Assembly: GCA_016717225.1 (NCBI GenBank)
Contig: JADKGB010000013.1
Location: 1 to 64,000 of the forward strand
Direction of reading: 5' to 3'
Length of the DNA: 64,000 bases
From: Flavobacteriales bacterium
GTDB lineage: Bacteria; Bacteroidota; Bacteroidia; Flavobacteriales_F; PHOS-HE28
Part shown: in pieces, positions 18,195 to 28,009 of the stretch
Numbering within the stretch: the stretch's first letter is position 1
Layout: the number at the start of each line of letters is the position of its first letter
The notes under the pieces: model-generated
Told to the model about the DNA's origin: nothing
The model's input: only the letters and a program-made list of their open reading frames with translations
The model's database searches: none
Program-made: the position numbers and the translations under genes

Positions 18195-19757
18195 TCATTC
18201 GGTGCTTTGAAAGATCACGATCACCTCGTTCCGGTTCAAGGGGTTCAACCAGTGCAAGGTGCGATCCAGCAGGCCAGGTTGTGCGCAGCCTTTGTATTCG
18301 AGCGGCCCCATGGCGCGCATCGCATGGGCCAGGCGTTCGATCAACTGCTCTTCGCCTACAAAAAGAACCACATTGGCTCGCAAAGGCGGATCGTTCCTTT
18401 CAACCAATTTCCGCAGGTTGGCCGACCGATCCGTGTAGGGGTCCTTGGGTGTGTCCCATCGGCCCCAGTAGTAAAGCGGGGGCATGGGTGCATCGTGTTC
18501 CGCGCTGTCTTCGATGATCAAGCCACCCACATTCGGGAGCTTTCGAACGATGCGCATCGCTTCCACACGTTCCAGTTTGCTGCTGCTCACCGTGAGTGGG
18601 ACCAACAGGAGCGAATTGATGCCCCAAGTGACTATCAACGCGGCTTTCCATAGCGTTGGGCGTTGCTGCCACCAATTACTCGATACGCGCCAGTTTTCCC
18701 ATGCCGTATAACCCAGCACAAAGAACAACGGCACGATAGGGAGGATGAAGCGCTCCTGTTTGTTCGGGAACACCGAATGGAAGAACACGAATGCCACCAC
18801 AGGTAACCAAAGCACCAATGGTTGGGGCTTTCGTACGAAACCGAAGATCACTGCCAGCGAAAGGGGAGGTATGAAGATGCCCGCAAGGATCAACAGGTAA
18901 TTGTACCACGCCGATACAATACCCGTGTTATCCGGGTTCGCCACGTTGTACCGAACGTATTCGGTCATCTCGGCGAACGGCCTTCCCCATAGAACCAGAT
19001 CAATGCCGCCCTGCAGCACCACTATAGGCATGAGCACACCCGCACCAAAGATCAATGCACCGCGCACCTCGCGCCTTAACAGCAGCGCCAAACCAACACC
19101 CGCCGGAAAGAAGATCGTCTGAAAGCGGATGTTGATGGCCAAACCTGCAAAGAAGCCTGCAACTATCAACGGCCACCAAGCGGATCTTGCTGCCTCCCCG
19201 TATGAAGACTGGTTGCCCACGGCAACTACCTTGCCTTGAAGGCTCTTCAGCAACCACCAAGCGCTCAACATCAGCAATGGTGCGCTCACCATTTCTATCA
19301 GGTTGCGCACACCCAAGAACGGCATGTAACAGAACAACGCGAGGAACAGGCCACAATTCCACGCGATCTTCTCGTTGCTCAACTGTCGCGCGATGCAATA
19401 GCCAACGCGCACGGTGATCAGGCTCCAAGCGCCATGAAGCAGGCGTACCAACACCATCTTTCCATCCGGGTCGGTGAAGCCCAGCCACGTGCACAATTTG
19501 AAGAGCAGGAAATGCAGGCCGGGGTACACCATCATGTGGCCCGTTGGTCCTTTGTTCACGGTCTGGTTCCAAGGCAGCCAATTGTTGTAGTCGAAGCCTG
19601 CAACCCAGCTCTGGGCCGCCTCTATCACCAAAAAATGATCGTCCTGCGCGAAGTACCCTTGGCTGAAGATCGCTGCCACCAACCGCGGTAACGCAGCGAT
19701 CACCGTGAGCCATAACAAGGGTTGGCGCTGCAGGGCTTGGATCATTCGTGCGATCAT
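18195..19757 (-). CDS. GT-C fold glycosyltransferase, Alg9/GT22-like
   Basis: This protein of about 520 residues has roughly ten membrane segments. QGYFAQDDHF in the first loop supplies the acidic pair typical of GT-C enzymes, HGAWSLITVRVGYCIARQLSN is conserved in GT22/Alg9-like proteins, and NKQERFILPIVPLF corresponds to the HKExRFxxP-type motif. It probably transfers a sugar from a lipid-phosphate donor at the outer face of the inner membrane; acceptor unknown. I prefer the ATG at 19757, since TACTTTCC, a likely -7 element, lies between it and the upstream ATG at 19790. Confidence 0.75.
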   Translation of the reverse strand: MIARMIQALQRQPLLWLTVIAALPRLVAAIFSQGYFAQDDHFLVIEAAQSWVAGFDYNNWLPWNQTVNKGPTGHMMVYPGLHFLLFKLCTWLGFTDPDGKMVLVRLLHGAWSLITVRVGYCIARQLSNEKIAWNCGLFLALFCYMPFLGVRNLIEMVSAPLLMLSAWWLLKSLQGKVVAVGNQSSYGEAARSAWWPLIVAGFFAGLAINIRFQTIFFPAGVGLALLLRREVRGALIFGAGVLMPIVVLQGGIDLVLWGRPFAEMTEYVRYNVANPDNTGIVSAWYNYLLILAGIFIPPLSLAVIFGFVRKPQPLVLWLPVVAFVFFHSVFPNKQERFILPIVPLFFVLGYTAWENWRVSSNWWQQRPTLWKAALIVTWGINSLLLVPLTVSSSKLERVEAMRIVRKLPNVGGLIIEDSAEHDAPMPPLYYWGRWDTPKDPYTDRSANLRKLVERNDPPLRANVVLFVGEEQLIERLAHAMRAMGPLEYKGCAQPGLLDRTLHWLNPLNRNEVIVIFQSTE

Positions 19758-19777
19758 CGGTGCGTGACTTCCGGCGT

Positions 19778-19785
19778 GGAAAGTA
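19778..19785 (-). promoter_or_regulatory. Putative -7 element (TACTTTCC)
   Basis: TACTTTCC on the minus strand lies 20 bases upstream of the ATG at 19757. If used, it excludes the ATG at 19790 as a start. Confidence 0.35.
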
Positions 19786-19817
19786 GCCATATGATCCCTG
19801 GTTCATGATCCATCCTT

Positions 19818-19825
19818 TACCTTCG
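19818..19825 (+). promoter_or_regulatory. Putative -7 element (TACCTTCG)
   Basis: TACCTTCG ends 19 bases before the GTG at 19845, the same spacing as the promoter at 7850. No -33 TTG is found at the expected distance. Confidence 0.35.
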
Positions 19826-19844
19826 ATGTCCTTTCGTTCCGCTC

Positions 19845-22800
19845 GTGCGTTCTCTCTCCTCCGCAGTTGTTCTACTTGCGTTCTGCGTTGGTTCAGCGGT
19901 TCATGCGCAATCCCCTGTTGTTGTTCTTACGGATGCATCTGATCTCGCAGCAAGCGTTGCCCAACTACCCGCACTTCGCGCAGCAGGGCTGCAGGTGCGT
20001 GTGATCACCTTCACCGGGTGCCTTCTTCGGGACCAGAACTCCCAACCTTACTGGCGCTGCTGGCCGCTTGGAGGATCTGGGCTTGGTGATCGATAGCAAG
20101 TACGTTTCTGAGTATTCGTCAGCTACCCTCTCTGTGGGCGATCGTTCGGCCGTCGATTATCTCGCGGGTCTTGCAACGGGCAGGTTCGAAACCGAAGGCA
20201 CCCGGAACGCGATGGATTGGAGCGGTCATCCGCACGATGCCTTGGATCCACCGACAGGCGAGGAGATCACAGGCGAAGAAGAGGAGAACCGGGGAGGTCC
20301 TGGTGCTTCACCTCCTCAATGGACGTGTGCCAATGATCACAACAGCGAGTACATGGAAGGCACCGTGTGTGCTAGCATGTTCTTCATTGAAAGCAATGGC
20401 GCGGTGGATCCGAACACCTACTCGTGGACCCAACCAGCCATCGATGATGTGAAACTGCAGGCGATCGATGCCTGGAGCATTTGGAGCTATACCGCGCAGC
20501 TGAACGGTATCACTGTTACTGCGGTCATGGATTTCTACGAACCATCCGGCGGTATTCCGGTGCAGGGGTACGAACCGGTAACCCGTTCCAGTAGCCAGGA
20601 CTATTTGTGGATAGAAGCGATCATGCAGAACGCTGGCCGCACCGAGAGCGGGGCCTTCGCGAAATGCCATGCCTTCAACAGCTCACGACGCATGGCGTTG
20701 GGCACGGATCGCTCGTATTCGGCCTTTATCGCCTACAACCCGCCAGCCCAAAGTGCTCCTACCCAGTTCACGGATGGTCGCATCGGGTACGCCTATCTCG
20801 GCGGGCCATACACCCAGCTTTTGTACAAGGCCAATGGCTGGGGCACCAACCAGGTGAACCGTGTTTATGGTCACGAGACCGGCCATATTTTCCACGCGTT
20901 CGATGAGTACACGGCCAGTGGGTCAAGCAATTGTACCCGCTCGTTCAATGGGCGCACCAACGGCAATTTCCAAGGAAGCCCTTGCAATGGTGTGGCTGGC
21001 TGCGTGATGATCAACAACATCTTCACGGGAAGCGGTGCCACCCGGCAATGGAGCCTCTGTTCACATACACCGTACCACTTGGGATGGCTGGGCAGGCTTG
21101 CAGCACCCACCTGCACTTCGCCCATAAACGACGTTGTGGTTACAGCGAATCCGGTCGTGCTCCAGTGGAACAGGAACGGAGCTCCCATTGCGGCTTCGAG
21201 TTATGTGAAGGTCTTCGATCGTGTTTCGGGCTCGCTGGTTTTTTGCGGTTCCGTTGGGCAACGGGACACATTGGCACTGAACCTCGTGAATGGCTTGTAC
21301 CGATGGGTGGTTGCCCAAGGCAATACCTCCACGAGCACTGGTTATGCAGGTGTGATCGGTGCCGAGGGCCTGTTCACGGTGAACGCACCGTTGAACGCTT
21401 CGTTCACCTATACACCGAACACCTTGTGCGCCGGCAGCAAGGTGACCTTCACCAACACGAGCACGGGTGCGCCAAACAGTTGGACCTGGAGTTTTTCCGG
21501 CGGTGTGCCGTCAACGTATACGGGTGTCTCCCCTCCACAGATCCTCTATTCCGCACCGGGTGACTACAACGTTTCCCTTACAGTGGGTGATGGAACAGGA
21601 TCGCATACCACCAACATCGTCAATGCTGTCAGCGTGACCGGCGGGGTACCACTGCCGTTCTCCGAGAATTTCAACGGAGGCGTTTTTCCGCCCAATGGCT
21701 GGAATTCCTACGGCGGTGAAGGCGGCCAAGGTGTTCCTTGGGCAACAACCCCCGTCTCGGCCTGTGATGCGCAAACAACTGCCTTCGTGAGTGGTTACAC
21801 ATTCACAGGAGTCTCTGGCCCGCAACTCGGCACTCCGCGTTTGGACATGACTACCGCGACCATACCGTACCTCCGTTTCAAATACAGTTACGCGCAAGAG
21901 ACCGCTGCGAATACAGAGAGTCTGCACATCTACGGGCATGATTGTTCTTACGAGGCCTACGACGATTATTTCAACCTGAGCGGCGCGGCCCTTGCTACTA
22001 ACGGAGGGGGCTTCGTGGCAGGGCAGGCTTGGCAACCCGCACAGTGCGAGCAATGGCGCGAAGTGTTGGTTAGAGCCGATTCCTTGACAGGTCGTATCGG
22101 TCAATTCTGGTTCCAAGTGGTAACACAGGGCGGGCAGAACGTGTTCCTCGATGACGTGGCGGTGTTCAACGGGATCCGCGTTTCCGTGAAGGTGTTGTTG
22201 CAAGGCCCCTACGATAGTGGAACTGAATTGATGAGCGATGGATTGCGGGCGCAAAGCCTGATCCCCCTGGCCGAGCCATATGCGGCTTTGGGTTATGTCT
22301 TTATCGATGAAGGCGTAAGCCGGGCGACCACCGCGCTCGCACTGGCCACCACGGGTAACAATGCGCTGGTGGATTGGATGATACTCGAGATCCGGGATGC
22401 ATCTGATCCTACGCGCATCCGCTATTCACGGCCCGTCCTGGTTCAACGCGACGGGGACCTGGTGGATTATGATGGGACCAGTGCGCCACGCGTTGGCGTG
22501 CCAGCGGGTAACTACCATGTGTGCGTGAAACACCGCAATCACTTGGGTGTGATGACCGCTGCACCATTCGCGTTGAACACAGGAATGGCTCCGTTGGATC
22601 TCTCGCTCACCGCAACACCAACGTGGGGCACAGCAGCCCGAGCCATCAGTGGAACCAAGAGCCTTTTATGGAGTGGCAACGGCACCAATGATGTGGACCT
22701 GCGCTACACCGGCATTGGTAACGACCGCGATCCGATCCTGATCATGGTTGGCAGTACCACCCCCAACAACACTGTAAGCGGATACCACTTGGTGGATACG

Positions 22801-22911
22801 AATTTGGATGGCTCGGTCCGCTACACCGGAGCGTCCAACGACCGTGATCCCATTTTGTTGAATGTGGGTAACACAACCCCGAACAGCGTGCGCACGCAGC
22901 AAGTGCCATAA
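19845..22911 (+). CDS. Large secreted zinc metallopeptidase with PKD, adhesin-type and C-terminal repeat domains (one frameshift)
   Basis: A GTG start gives a signal peptide (MRSLSSAVVLLAFCVGSAVH with Val read as Met). The frame moves near 20035-20065, joining QVRVITFTG to LTGAAGRLEDLGLV. HETGHIFHAFDEY (codons from 20872) is an HExxH zinc site with a downstream acidic ligand. Next come a strand-rich domain, a PKD-like domain (LNASFTYTPNTLCAGSKVTFTN starts it at about 21390), a choice-of-anchor/cleaved-adhesin-like domain (FSENFNGGVFPPNGW, then VFLDDVAVF), and a domain beginning VSVKVLLQGPYD. Instead of a standard sorting tail the protein ends in two copies of a RYTGxxNDRDPIL-type repeat. Extracellular proteolysis or adhesion is inferred; joined length is about 1020 residues. 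Confidence 0.75.
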
Positions 22912-22930
22912 GGTTTCCGTTCATTGCCGC

Positions 22931-23587
22931 GTGGAGCGTACCTCTGAATTCTCGATCCGGTCAGCTTGGGCTGAAGCATGGAGCCACTCGGCCTTCCGAA
23001 TTGGCATTTATACTTCAGCGATCGCTGCGGTTCTGCTCGGCATCGGCCTTCCCATCTTCTTCGGGTATATCGGAAACAAACCCGGTTCGTTGCTCAATGA
23101 TCCGGTTCTCGACGCAGTGGGCCCGGTCGACGTAACGTGGATCAGTTTCACGGTTTTGTACGGCATGGTCGTATTAGCGATCGGTAGAGCGGTGCGCACA
23201 CCGTGGATCTTGTTGCGCGGCTTGCATGCGTATGCGTTGATGATGGTGCTCCGCATGTTCGCCATGTACACCGTTACGTTGGAAGCGCCACTGGACATCA
23301 TTCCGCTGATCGATCCGGTCACCTCGAATTTCTATCCCGGTAAGGTGCCGTTCTCCAAAGACCTGTTTTTCAGTGGGCACACGGCCACCATTGCGCTGCT
23401 GTTCTGTATTTCAACTGGGAAGCCCATGCGCTCATTGGGCTTTCTGGCCACGATCGCGATCGGTGTGTTGGTGATCGTGCAACACGTTCACTGGACTGTG
23501 GATGTGCTCGCCGCCCCTCTGTTCGTGTGGCTTGCCTGGAAAGGAAGCGCGCTCACGCTCAGGCTTTGCGGGAAGCGAGCCGTTTGA
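22931..23587 (+). CDS. PAP2-like C / sphingomyelin-synthase-like phosphatase, membrane protein
   Basis: Five or six hydrophobic segments surround LFFSGHTATIALLF and HVHWTVDVLAAP, the two His motifs of the PAP2_C (sphingomyelin-synthase-like) family. In these enzymes His and Asp act on lipid phosphates or exchange phospholipid head groups. The start is uncertain: no ATG lies at a sensible place after the preceding stop (22911), so GTG at 22931 (VERTSEF) is chosen, giving about 218 residues. It converges on the SDR gene with a 29-base overlap. Confidence 0.75.
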   Translation: MERTSEFSIRSAWAEAWSHSAFRIGIYTSAIAAVLLGIGLPIFFGYIGNKPGSLLNDPVLDAVGPVDVTWISFTVLYGMVVLAIGRAVRTPWILLRGLHAYALMMVLRMFAMYTVTLEAPLDIIPLIDPVTSNFYPGKVPFSKDLFFSGHTATIALLFCISTGKPMRSLGFLATIAIGVLVIVQHVHWTVDVLAAPLFVWLAWKGSALTLRLCGKRAV

Positions 23588-24368
23588 GGTAGATCCCGCT
23601 TGCGATCGCTTCGTTCGCCCCGGTTGGAAGCCAGCTCTGGAGTTTGCTGGTCACCACGTTCAACAGGCCGGGTATCACTTCGGCTTTGCCATTCAACATA
23701 GCGGCCACGGCGGCTTGGGCGACCGGCTCTGGCGGGGTTCCGAATTTCTTCGCGAGGTCGTCCAGTGCCTGCATGCGGGCACGTTCCGTAAAGCCAGTGA
23801 TCACACTACCCGGGCTGCAACAGGTTACGCGCACGTTCGTGCTCTTCAACTCTATCCTCAATGATCGGGACCACCGAAGCACAAAAGCCTTGCTGCCGCT
23901 ATACACCGCCATGCTGCCCAACGCATGGTGGGCGATCATACTGGCGATGTTCAGGATGTACCCGTGCCGAGCAGCACGGAGTTGGGGCAGCAGTTTGTAC
24001 GTGAGTTCAACCGGCACGCTCATGTTCAAATGCATCATGCGCTGCTGTTCTTCCAAGCCCAGTTCATCGAACATGCCCCACAAGCCTTGCCCGGCATTGT
24101 TCACCAAACAGGAAATCGGCAGTTGCTTCTCCTTGAGGAAAGCGAGCATGCGGTCCACCCCGTCCGCAGCGAAAAGGTCTACGGCCAAGGCATGCGCGAA
24201 CCCGCCGTTCAGCTTGGCCGCTTCGCTTGCAACTGCCTTCAATGCTTGTTCGGAACGGGCAACCACGACGATGCCGAACCCTTTGCGAGCCAATTCCAAG
24301 GCGATGGCCGCGCCGATACCTTGACTGGCTCCTGTGATCAAGGCGTAACCGTTGGTAGGGGTGGACAT
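23559..24368 (-). CDS. SDR-family short-chain dehydrogenase/reductase
   Basis: This is a classical SDR of 269 residues: TGASQGIG (12-19) binds the dinucleotide, NNAG is at 90-93, and Ser143, Tyr156 and Lys160 (YSGSK) form the catalytic set. VVVARSE after the second strand suggests NADP(H). The substrate is unknown; sequence style resembles DltE/YqjQ-like ketoacyl reductases. It is complete, with its 3' end overlapping the convergent PAP2-like gene by 29 bases. Confidence 0.92.
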   Translation of the reverse strand: MSTPTNGYALITGASQGIGAAIALELARKGFGIVVVARSEQALKAVASEAAKLNGGFAHALAVDLFAADGVDRMLAFLKEKQLPISCLVNNAGQGLWGMFDELGLEEQQRMMHLNMSVPVELTYKLLPQLRAARHGYILNIASMIAHHALGSMAVYSGSKAFVLRWSRSLRIELKSTNVRVTCCSPGSVITGFTERARMQALDDLAKKFGTPPEPVAQAAVAAMLNGKAEVIPGLLNVVTSKLQSWLPTGANEAIASGIYLKRLASRKA

Positions 24369-24427
24369 GGGGGATGTAGTTGGTTTTTTGATCAGGAACG
24401 AATGCAGCGGCGCTCAGAACGAGCCGG

Positions 24428-24979
24428 TCAGGGATAGGCCCGCTCCATGACTTCTTTGCCAGTGAGCACCTCGGTTCCAAAAAGATCCACGTACAGGATC
24501 TTGGGCCAAAAGCTGTCTTCCTTGGCGTGTATCTCGGCGCGTTCCAACCGCGCATAGTGGCCATTGATGAACATATGTGCCATGGCTTGACCTGTACCAT
24601 CAACCTCTACCCGGAACGGGTATCTGTCACTGGCAACGAACCTCATCCAAGCTACGCCTTCAGTCGTGTGCTTATGTCTCACACCATAAGCGATATTGCT
24701 CTCCAACAGACTTATGGGCTCGTATCTGGCGCCGTTGGTGTAGCGGATCCAATTCACCTTCACAGGGTCCTTGGCCGCTAATCGACCATCCGCATCGAAC
24801 TGGGCCTCATACAAGATGGTGTTCGCGTTCTTGTTCCGTTGGATGTAGAACAGGAGATTCTTACTGGCCGGTGGAATTGGGAACCCGTCAAATACCGAAG
24901 GAGCAGGGTCCATCGGTTGCGCGAACAGGAACAACTGGCCAACCACCGCCAGCATCAAACAGATGCGGCGACCGGACAT
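24428..24979 (-). CDS. DUF4833-domain secreted protein
   Basis: The 183-residue product has a leader (MSGRRICLMLAVVGQLFLFAQP) and the DUF4833 pattern: ASKNLLFYIQRNKNANTILYE, PVKVNWIRYTNGA, then AYGVRHK. The domain has no assigned activity. Its ATG overlaps the TAA of the upstream PhyH-type gene by one base (TAATG), indicating translational coupling and a shared transcript. Confidence 0.8.
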   Translation of the reverse strand: MSGRRICLMLAVVGQLFLFAQPMDPAPSVFDGFPIPPASKNLLFYIQRNKNANTILYEAQFDADGRLAAKDPVKVNWIRYTNGARYEPISLLESNIAYGVRHKHTTEGVAWMRFVASDRYPFRVEVDGTGQAMAHMFINGHYARLERAEIHAKEDSFWPKILYVDLFGTEVLTGKEVMERAYP

Positions 24980-25788
24980 TACTTCACCAAGTGGCTGAAG
25001 CGATGATAGAACGGTGTAGGACTGTTCGCGGTTTTGGGCGAATAGCTGCCAGCGATAATTGGGATATACATCACGCGTCTACGGCTCTCTTCGCCAACCA
25101 ACTTGCTGCGCTCCACCCGGTGCCAGCAACGACCATCATGCACCGTAAGGTCACCAGCTTTGATCTCGAAGGCCACTTCACGCTTGTCCGGTTCATTGTT
25201 CAGGAAGTTCGTCTTCCGGAACAGCATGTTCCAAATGTTCTGCTCATGCGTGCCGGGCAGCAAACGCAGTCCTCCATTGCGCGGATCCTGATCGTCCAAG
25301 TGAATACCCACGTTGAGCATGGGCAGGATCTTCTTTCCCAGGAAGATGTCGCGCACGCTATCGGTATGCCAACCCATTTGGGTGAACTTGCTGGCGTCCG
25401 TGTTCACGTAGTGGTTCACCACCAGGCCATCCTTCTCATTCACTCCAAGGCGAGCATGAGGGCCTACCAATCCGAGCAGTGTATCGAAACGAGGGTCCTT
25501 CAGGAACTCTGCAAGGATGGGACTGTGTTGATTAGCGAAGGCGAAACGCTGCACAATGGGCTTGCCATCAACATCATTACCCCATTTTACAGGGATGCCA
25601 TTCACCAATTTGGTGCCTTCCGAGATCCACTTGGACTGTACCTTTTCGCAGGCCTTCCAAATGTCGGCCACCGTCTCCTTGCTGATGAAGCCAGGGAAAT
25701 GGATAATGCCGTCCTTCAGGAACGACCTCTTTTGTTCGGCCGTAAGGGAGAGGCCTAATGGGGTACTTGCTGCTACGATCCTTGCCAC
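24979..25788 (-). CDS. Phytanoyl-CoA dioxygenase (PhyH) family protein
   Basis: An Fe(II)/2-oxoglutarate oxygenase of 269 residues. His141 and Asp143 (GWHTDS) and His223 (GRCWHRVERS) are the expected metal ligands, followed by an Arg-rich stretch (SRRRVMYIPI) that would bind 2-oxoglutarate. Family members hydroxylate lipids or small molecules; the substrate is unknown. It is the first gene of a coupled pair with DUF4833. A TACTTTCG promoter-like element lies 21 bases upstream of its ATG. Confidence 0.88.
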   Translation of the reverse strand: MARIVAASTPLGLSLTAEQKRSFLKDGIIHFPGFISKETVADIWKACEKVQSKWISEGTKLVNGIPVKWGNDVDGKPIVQRFAFANQHSPILAEFLKDPRFDTLLGLVGPHARLGVNEKDGLVVNHYVNTDASKFTQMGWHTDSVRDIFLGKKILPMLNVGIHLDDQDPRNGGLRLLPGTHEQNIWNMLFRKTNFLNNEPDKREVAFEIKAGDLTVHDGRCWHRVERSKLVGEESRRRVMYIPIIAGSYSPKTANSPTPFYHRFSHLVK

Positions 25789-25809
25789 AGGTAGTCTGTT
25801 ATGGACGGG

Positions 25810-25817
25810 CGAAAGTA
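25810..25817 (-). promoter_or_regulatory. Putative -7 element (TACTTTCG)
   Basis: TACTTTCG on the minus strand lies 21 bases upstream of the ATG at 25788. It is identical to the elements at 7753 and 32694. Confidence 0.45.
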
Positions 25818-25912
25818 GTTCATGCTCCCTTTACCTCCTGTTAACAGTTACAAGCGGCTTGTTCACAGTGTCTTGTGATAACTTTATAGGAGGGGCCTAT
25901 AGTTTTTGTTTG

Positions 25913-26149
25913 CTAGCGCTTGCCGAACGAACGCCACATAGGAAAGAGCCAAACTGGTGTGGTCATCGATATCCACAGAAGCACATTTCCGGACAGGTTC
26001 GAAACCACATACATGGTCGTGAAGAAGACCCCGACATATGCAACCGACCGGTGAACATTCCGTCGTATGTGGTAGTCCATGAAAATGAAGAACGGGCAAG
26101 CGATCGGAACCAGCCTGATGAACATGGACCAGAACAGCAAGTTGGTCAT
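25913..26149 (-). CDS. Small three-helix membrane protein, unrecognised
   Basis: The 78-residue product has about three hydrophobic segments (LLFWSMFIRLVPIACPFFIF, VAYVGVFFTTMYVVSNLSG, LLWISMTTPVWLFP) and a basic C-terminus. Its ATG begins 3 bases after the stop of the TIGR02117-family gene, so the two are probably cotranscribed. I do not recognise a family. Confidence 0.6.
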   Translation of the reverse strand: MTNLLFWSMFIRLVPIACPFFIFMDYHIRRNVHRSVAYVGVFFTTMYVVSNLSGNVLLWISMTTPVWLFPMWRSFGKR

Positions 26150-26152
26150 TGT

Positions 26153-26848
26153 TCAAGGGTATTGGCGCAATATGCCGCCATCCGTGGCGGTCCAAAGTGC
26201 CGCTGGTAGCCCACACTTCTTCAATACCGAGTTGGCCCACGTGTTGCACGTGAAGAAGAGGCCATAAGAGCCAGTGCCTTCGTAGAACGAATCGTTCGAT
26301 CCATAATAACGACCCGCGATCCAAACCGGAAGTTTAGCCGATCCCCGCATGAAGCCGGCCTCCACCTGTTCTGACAGACGTGCAAGGGTGGCCTCACTCA
26401 CACGAACGGCCCGGCACTGGGAGTCAACGATGGGCTCTTGGCTGAATTCGACATGCATGGCCGATCCGCTAAGTCCGAACGCAGCTTTGATGGCCGTGGT
26501 CGCCTTCAGATCAGCCCATTCTTTGGTCTCCAGGTAAAAACCCTTGTCACCCCAGCCGAAGGACACATAGTTGAACGCTGAATCCTTGGAGGCCGTGTTC
26601 GCGAACGGGACATTTTTACGCCAATCTATGGTTGGGCTGTAGAGCGGGAGCACCAGGTCCGTGTGTACCCCGTTGCTTCGGATGAAGATCAACTGACCGC
26701 CTTCCGGTTCTTGAAACTCATTGTTCACTGGGACTTTGGGCAGGATCCATGCGGCCATGGCGTACGAGGCGACGAACAACAAAACGCCCAGTGCGGAACG
26801 CAAAGCCCATTTGAACAAAGTGCGAGCAAGTGCTCTGGTTCGATGCAT
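26153..26848 (-). CDS. TIGR02117 (DUF2459) family protein
   Basis: This 231-residue protein has an N-terminal membrane anchor (LGVLLFVASYAMAAWILP) and the conserved DUF2459 blocks: IFIRSNGVHTDLVLP, VSFGWGDKGFYLETKEWADL, YGLFFTCNTWANSVLKKCG. The TCNTW stretch contains a Cys that, with the His in NGVHTD, recalls NlpC/P60-like folds, but no activity is established. It is sandwiched without gaps between the GreA-like gene upstream (stop at 26849) and the small membrane gene downstream. Confidence 0.85.
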   Translation of the reverse strand: MHRTRALARTLFKWALRSALGVLLFVASYAMAAWILPKVPVNNEFQEPEGGQLIFIRSNGVHTDLVLPLYSPTIDWRKNVPFANTASKDSAFNYVSFGWGDKGFYLETKEWADLKATTAIKAAFGLSGSAMHVEFSQEPIVDSQCRAVRVSEATLARLSEQVEAGFMRGSAKLPVWIAGRYYGSNDSFYEGTGSYGLFFTCNTWANSVLKKCGLPAALWTATDGGILRQYP

Positions 26849-27364
26849 TCAGGCGATCTGGATCAACGTGTGGTCTACCCCGTTATAGCTGGCTGTTCCA
26901 CCTACGGATGTGCCTTTGAACAGAGCGGCGAGCGGAGCTTGGGGGCTGATCACCACGACTTTTTGCCCGTTCACTGACACACGCCCCAGTCCAACGGCGA
27001 TGTAGTACAGACCCCGATCGGTGCGCACCAATGCTCCTTCTCCAACTCGTTCATTCGCTCGTTGAGGGTCTATACGCTGAAGAATTGCGAGCATACCGAT
27101 CAGGTTGCCCAAGGAGGCCTGTTGCTTCTCGATCTCCAACTGGGCCATGGCACGTCCTGTTTCGTGCTTGTCGCCCGCGCTGCTTTTGGTGTCGCTTTGT
27201 GATGACAGGCGTGCATCCGCTATGCTGGCTTCGAGCTCCTTGATGCGCTCATGCAGATGCAGGAGGCACTGCTCGTGTACGTTCTGCTTCACCGGGGGAA
27301 AGATGAGGAACCCGAAGTGAATACGATCCCTTGTAAACGGTTTTCCCCAGCTTGATAAGCTCAA
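26849..27364 (-). CDS. GreA/GreB-like elongation-factor family protein
   Basis: An N-terminal coiled coil (IKELEASIADARLSSQSDTK) with a linker (SSAGDKHETGRAMAQLEIEK) and a small C-terminal beta domain (ALVRTDRGLYYIAVGLGRV) resembles GreA-like proteins that Bacteroidota genomes often carry beside true GreA. These act, or are presumed to act, at the RNA-polymerase secondary channel. The start is uncertain: ATG at 27364 adds 24 residues, while GTG at 27292 (VKQNVHEQCL) would begin just before the coiled coil and is more likely. Its stop abuts the next ATG with no spacer. Confidence 0.6.
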   Translation of the reverse strand: MSLSSWGKPFTRDRIHFGFLIFPPVKQNVHEQCLLHLHERIKELEASIADARLSSQSDTKSSAGDKHETGRAMAQLEIEKQQASLGNLIGMLAILQRIDPQRANERVGEGALVRTDRGLYYIAVGLGRVSVNGQKVVVISPQAPLAALFKGTSVGGTASYNGVDHTLIQIA

Positions 27365-27479
27365 GCGGCCCCAAAGGCGTTCACATGCTCGAGCAGAGGG
27401 TCCTACGGATCGTTGATCTTGTATTCAGGATCTTCTTCCGGCAGAACATCCACATCTTTGTGGCTCTTTTGAACAACCC

Positions 27480-27998
27480 ATGACCAAGCACATTTTCCTT
27501 TTCGCCGCCATCGCAACGATGGTTTCCTGCAGTAACGAACCCAAAGGCAGTAGCAATACTGACGACCAAAAAAACGACAGTACAACTGCCGAAGCACAAG
27601 CAAAGATCAATCGCTACGGCGATACCATTTCAACCGACGGCGCCATGGATATGGCCGCTTTTGCAGCTGCCACAGCCGATAAGGACAGTTTGCCTGCTAC
27701 GCTCAACTGCGAGATCATCACAAGTTGCACCAAGAAGGGATGCTGGATGGATGTGAAGATGGCCGACGGCACACCTATGAAAGTGACCTTCAAGGACTAT
27801 GGCTTTTTTGTTCCGACCGCGGGTCTCGAAGGCAAAAAAGCTGTCGTGAAAGGCTATGCCGTGAAAGAAGTGACCGATGTGGCCACCCTTCGCCACTATG
27901 CGGAAGATGCTGGAAAGAGCAAGGAAGAGTGCGAGAAGATCACAGAAGCAGAGAGCAATTGGTCGTTCGTGGCCGATGGCGTGGTGATCACCGATTGA
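27480..27998 (+). CDS. DUF4920-domain lipoprotein
   Basis: A lipoprotein signal (MTKHIFLFAAIATMVSCSNE, Cys17) and a Ser/Asp/Asn-rich linker precede a DUF4920 domain with LPATLNCEIITSCTKKGCWM. That Cys pattern could bind metal. Total length is 172 residues. The site is the periplasmic face of a membrane; function unknown. CATCTTTG near 27449 may be its -7 element. A hairpin just downstream, inside the next gene, could terminate it. Confidence 0.82.
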   Translation: MTKHIFLFAAIATMVSCSNEPKGSSNTDDQKNDSTTAEAQAKINRYGDTISTDGAMDMAAFAAATADKDSLPATLNCEIITSCTKKGCWMDVKMADGTPMKVTFKDYGFFVPTAGLEGKKAVVKGYAVKEVTDVATLRHYAEDAGKSKEECEKITEAESNWSFVADGVVITD

Positions 27999-28009
27999 TC
28001 CTGCCAACG

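Noticed and set aside
19000..19806. 268-residue minus-strand frame in another phase
   Set aside because: It lies within the glycosyltransferase gene in a different frame and is Arg-rich without membrane segments.
25850..25895. Possible DnaA-box-like sequences (TGTTCACAG, TGTGATAAC)
   Set aside because: Neither matches TTATnCACA on either strand closely enough and there is no dnaA or dnaN nearby.
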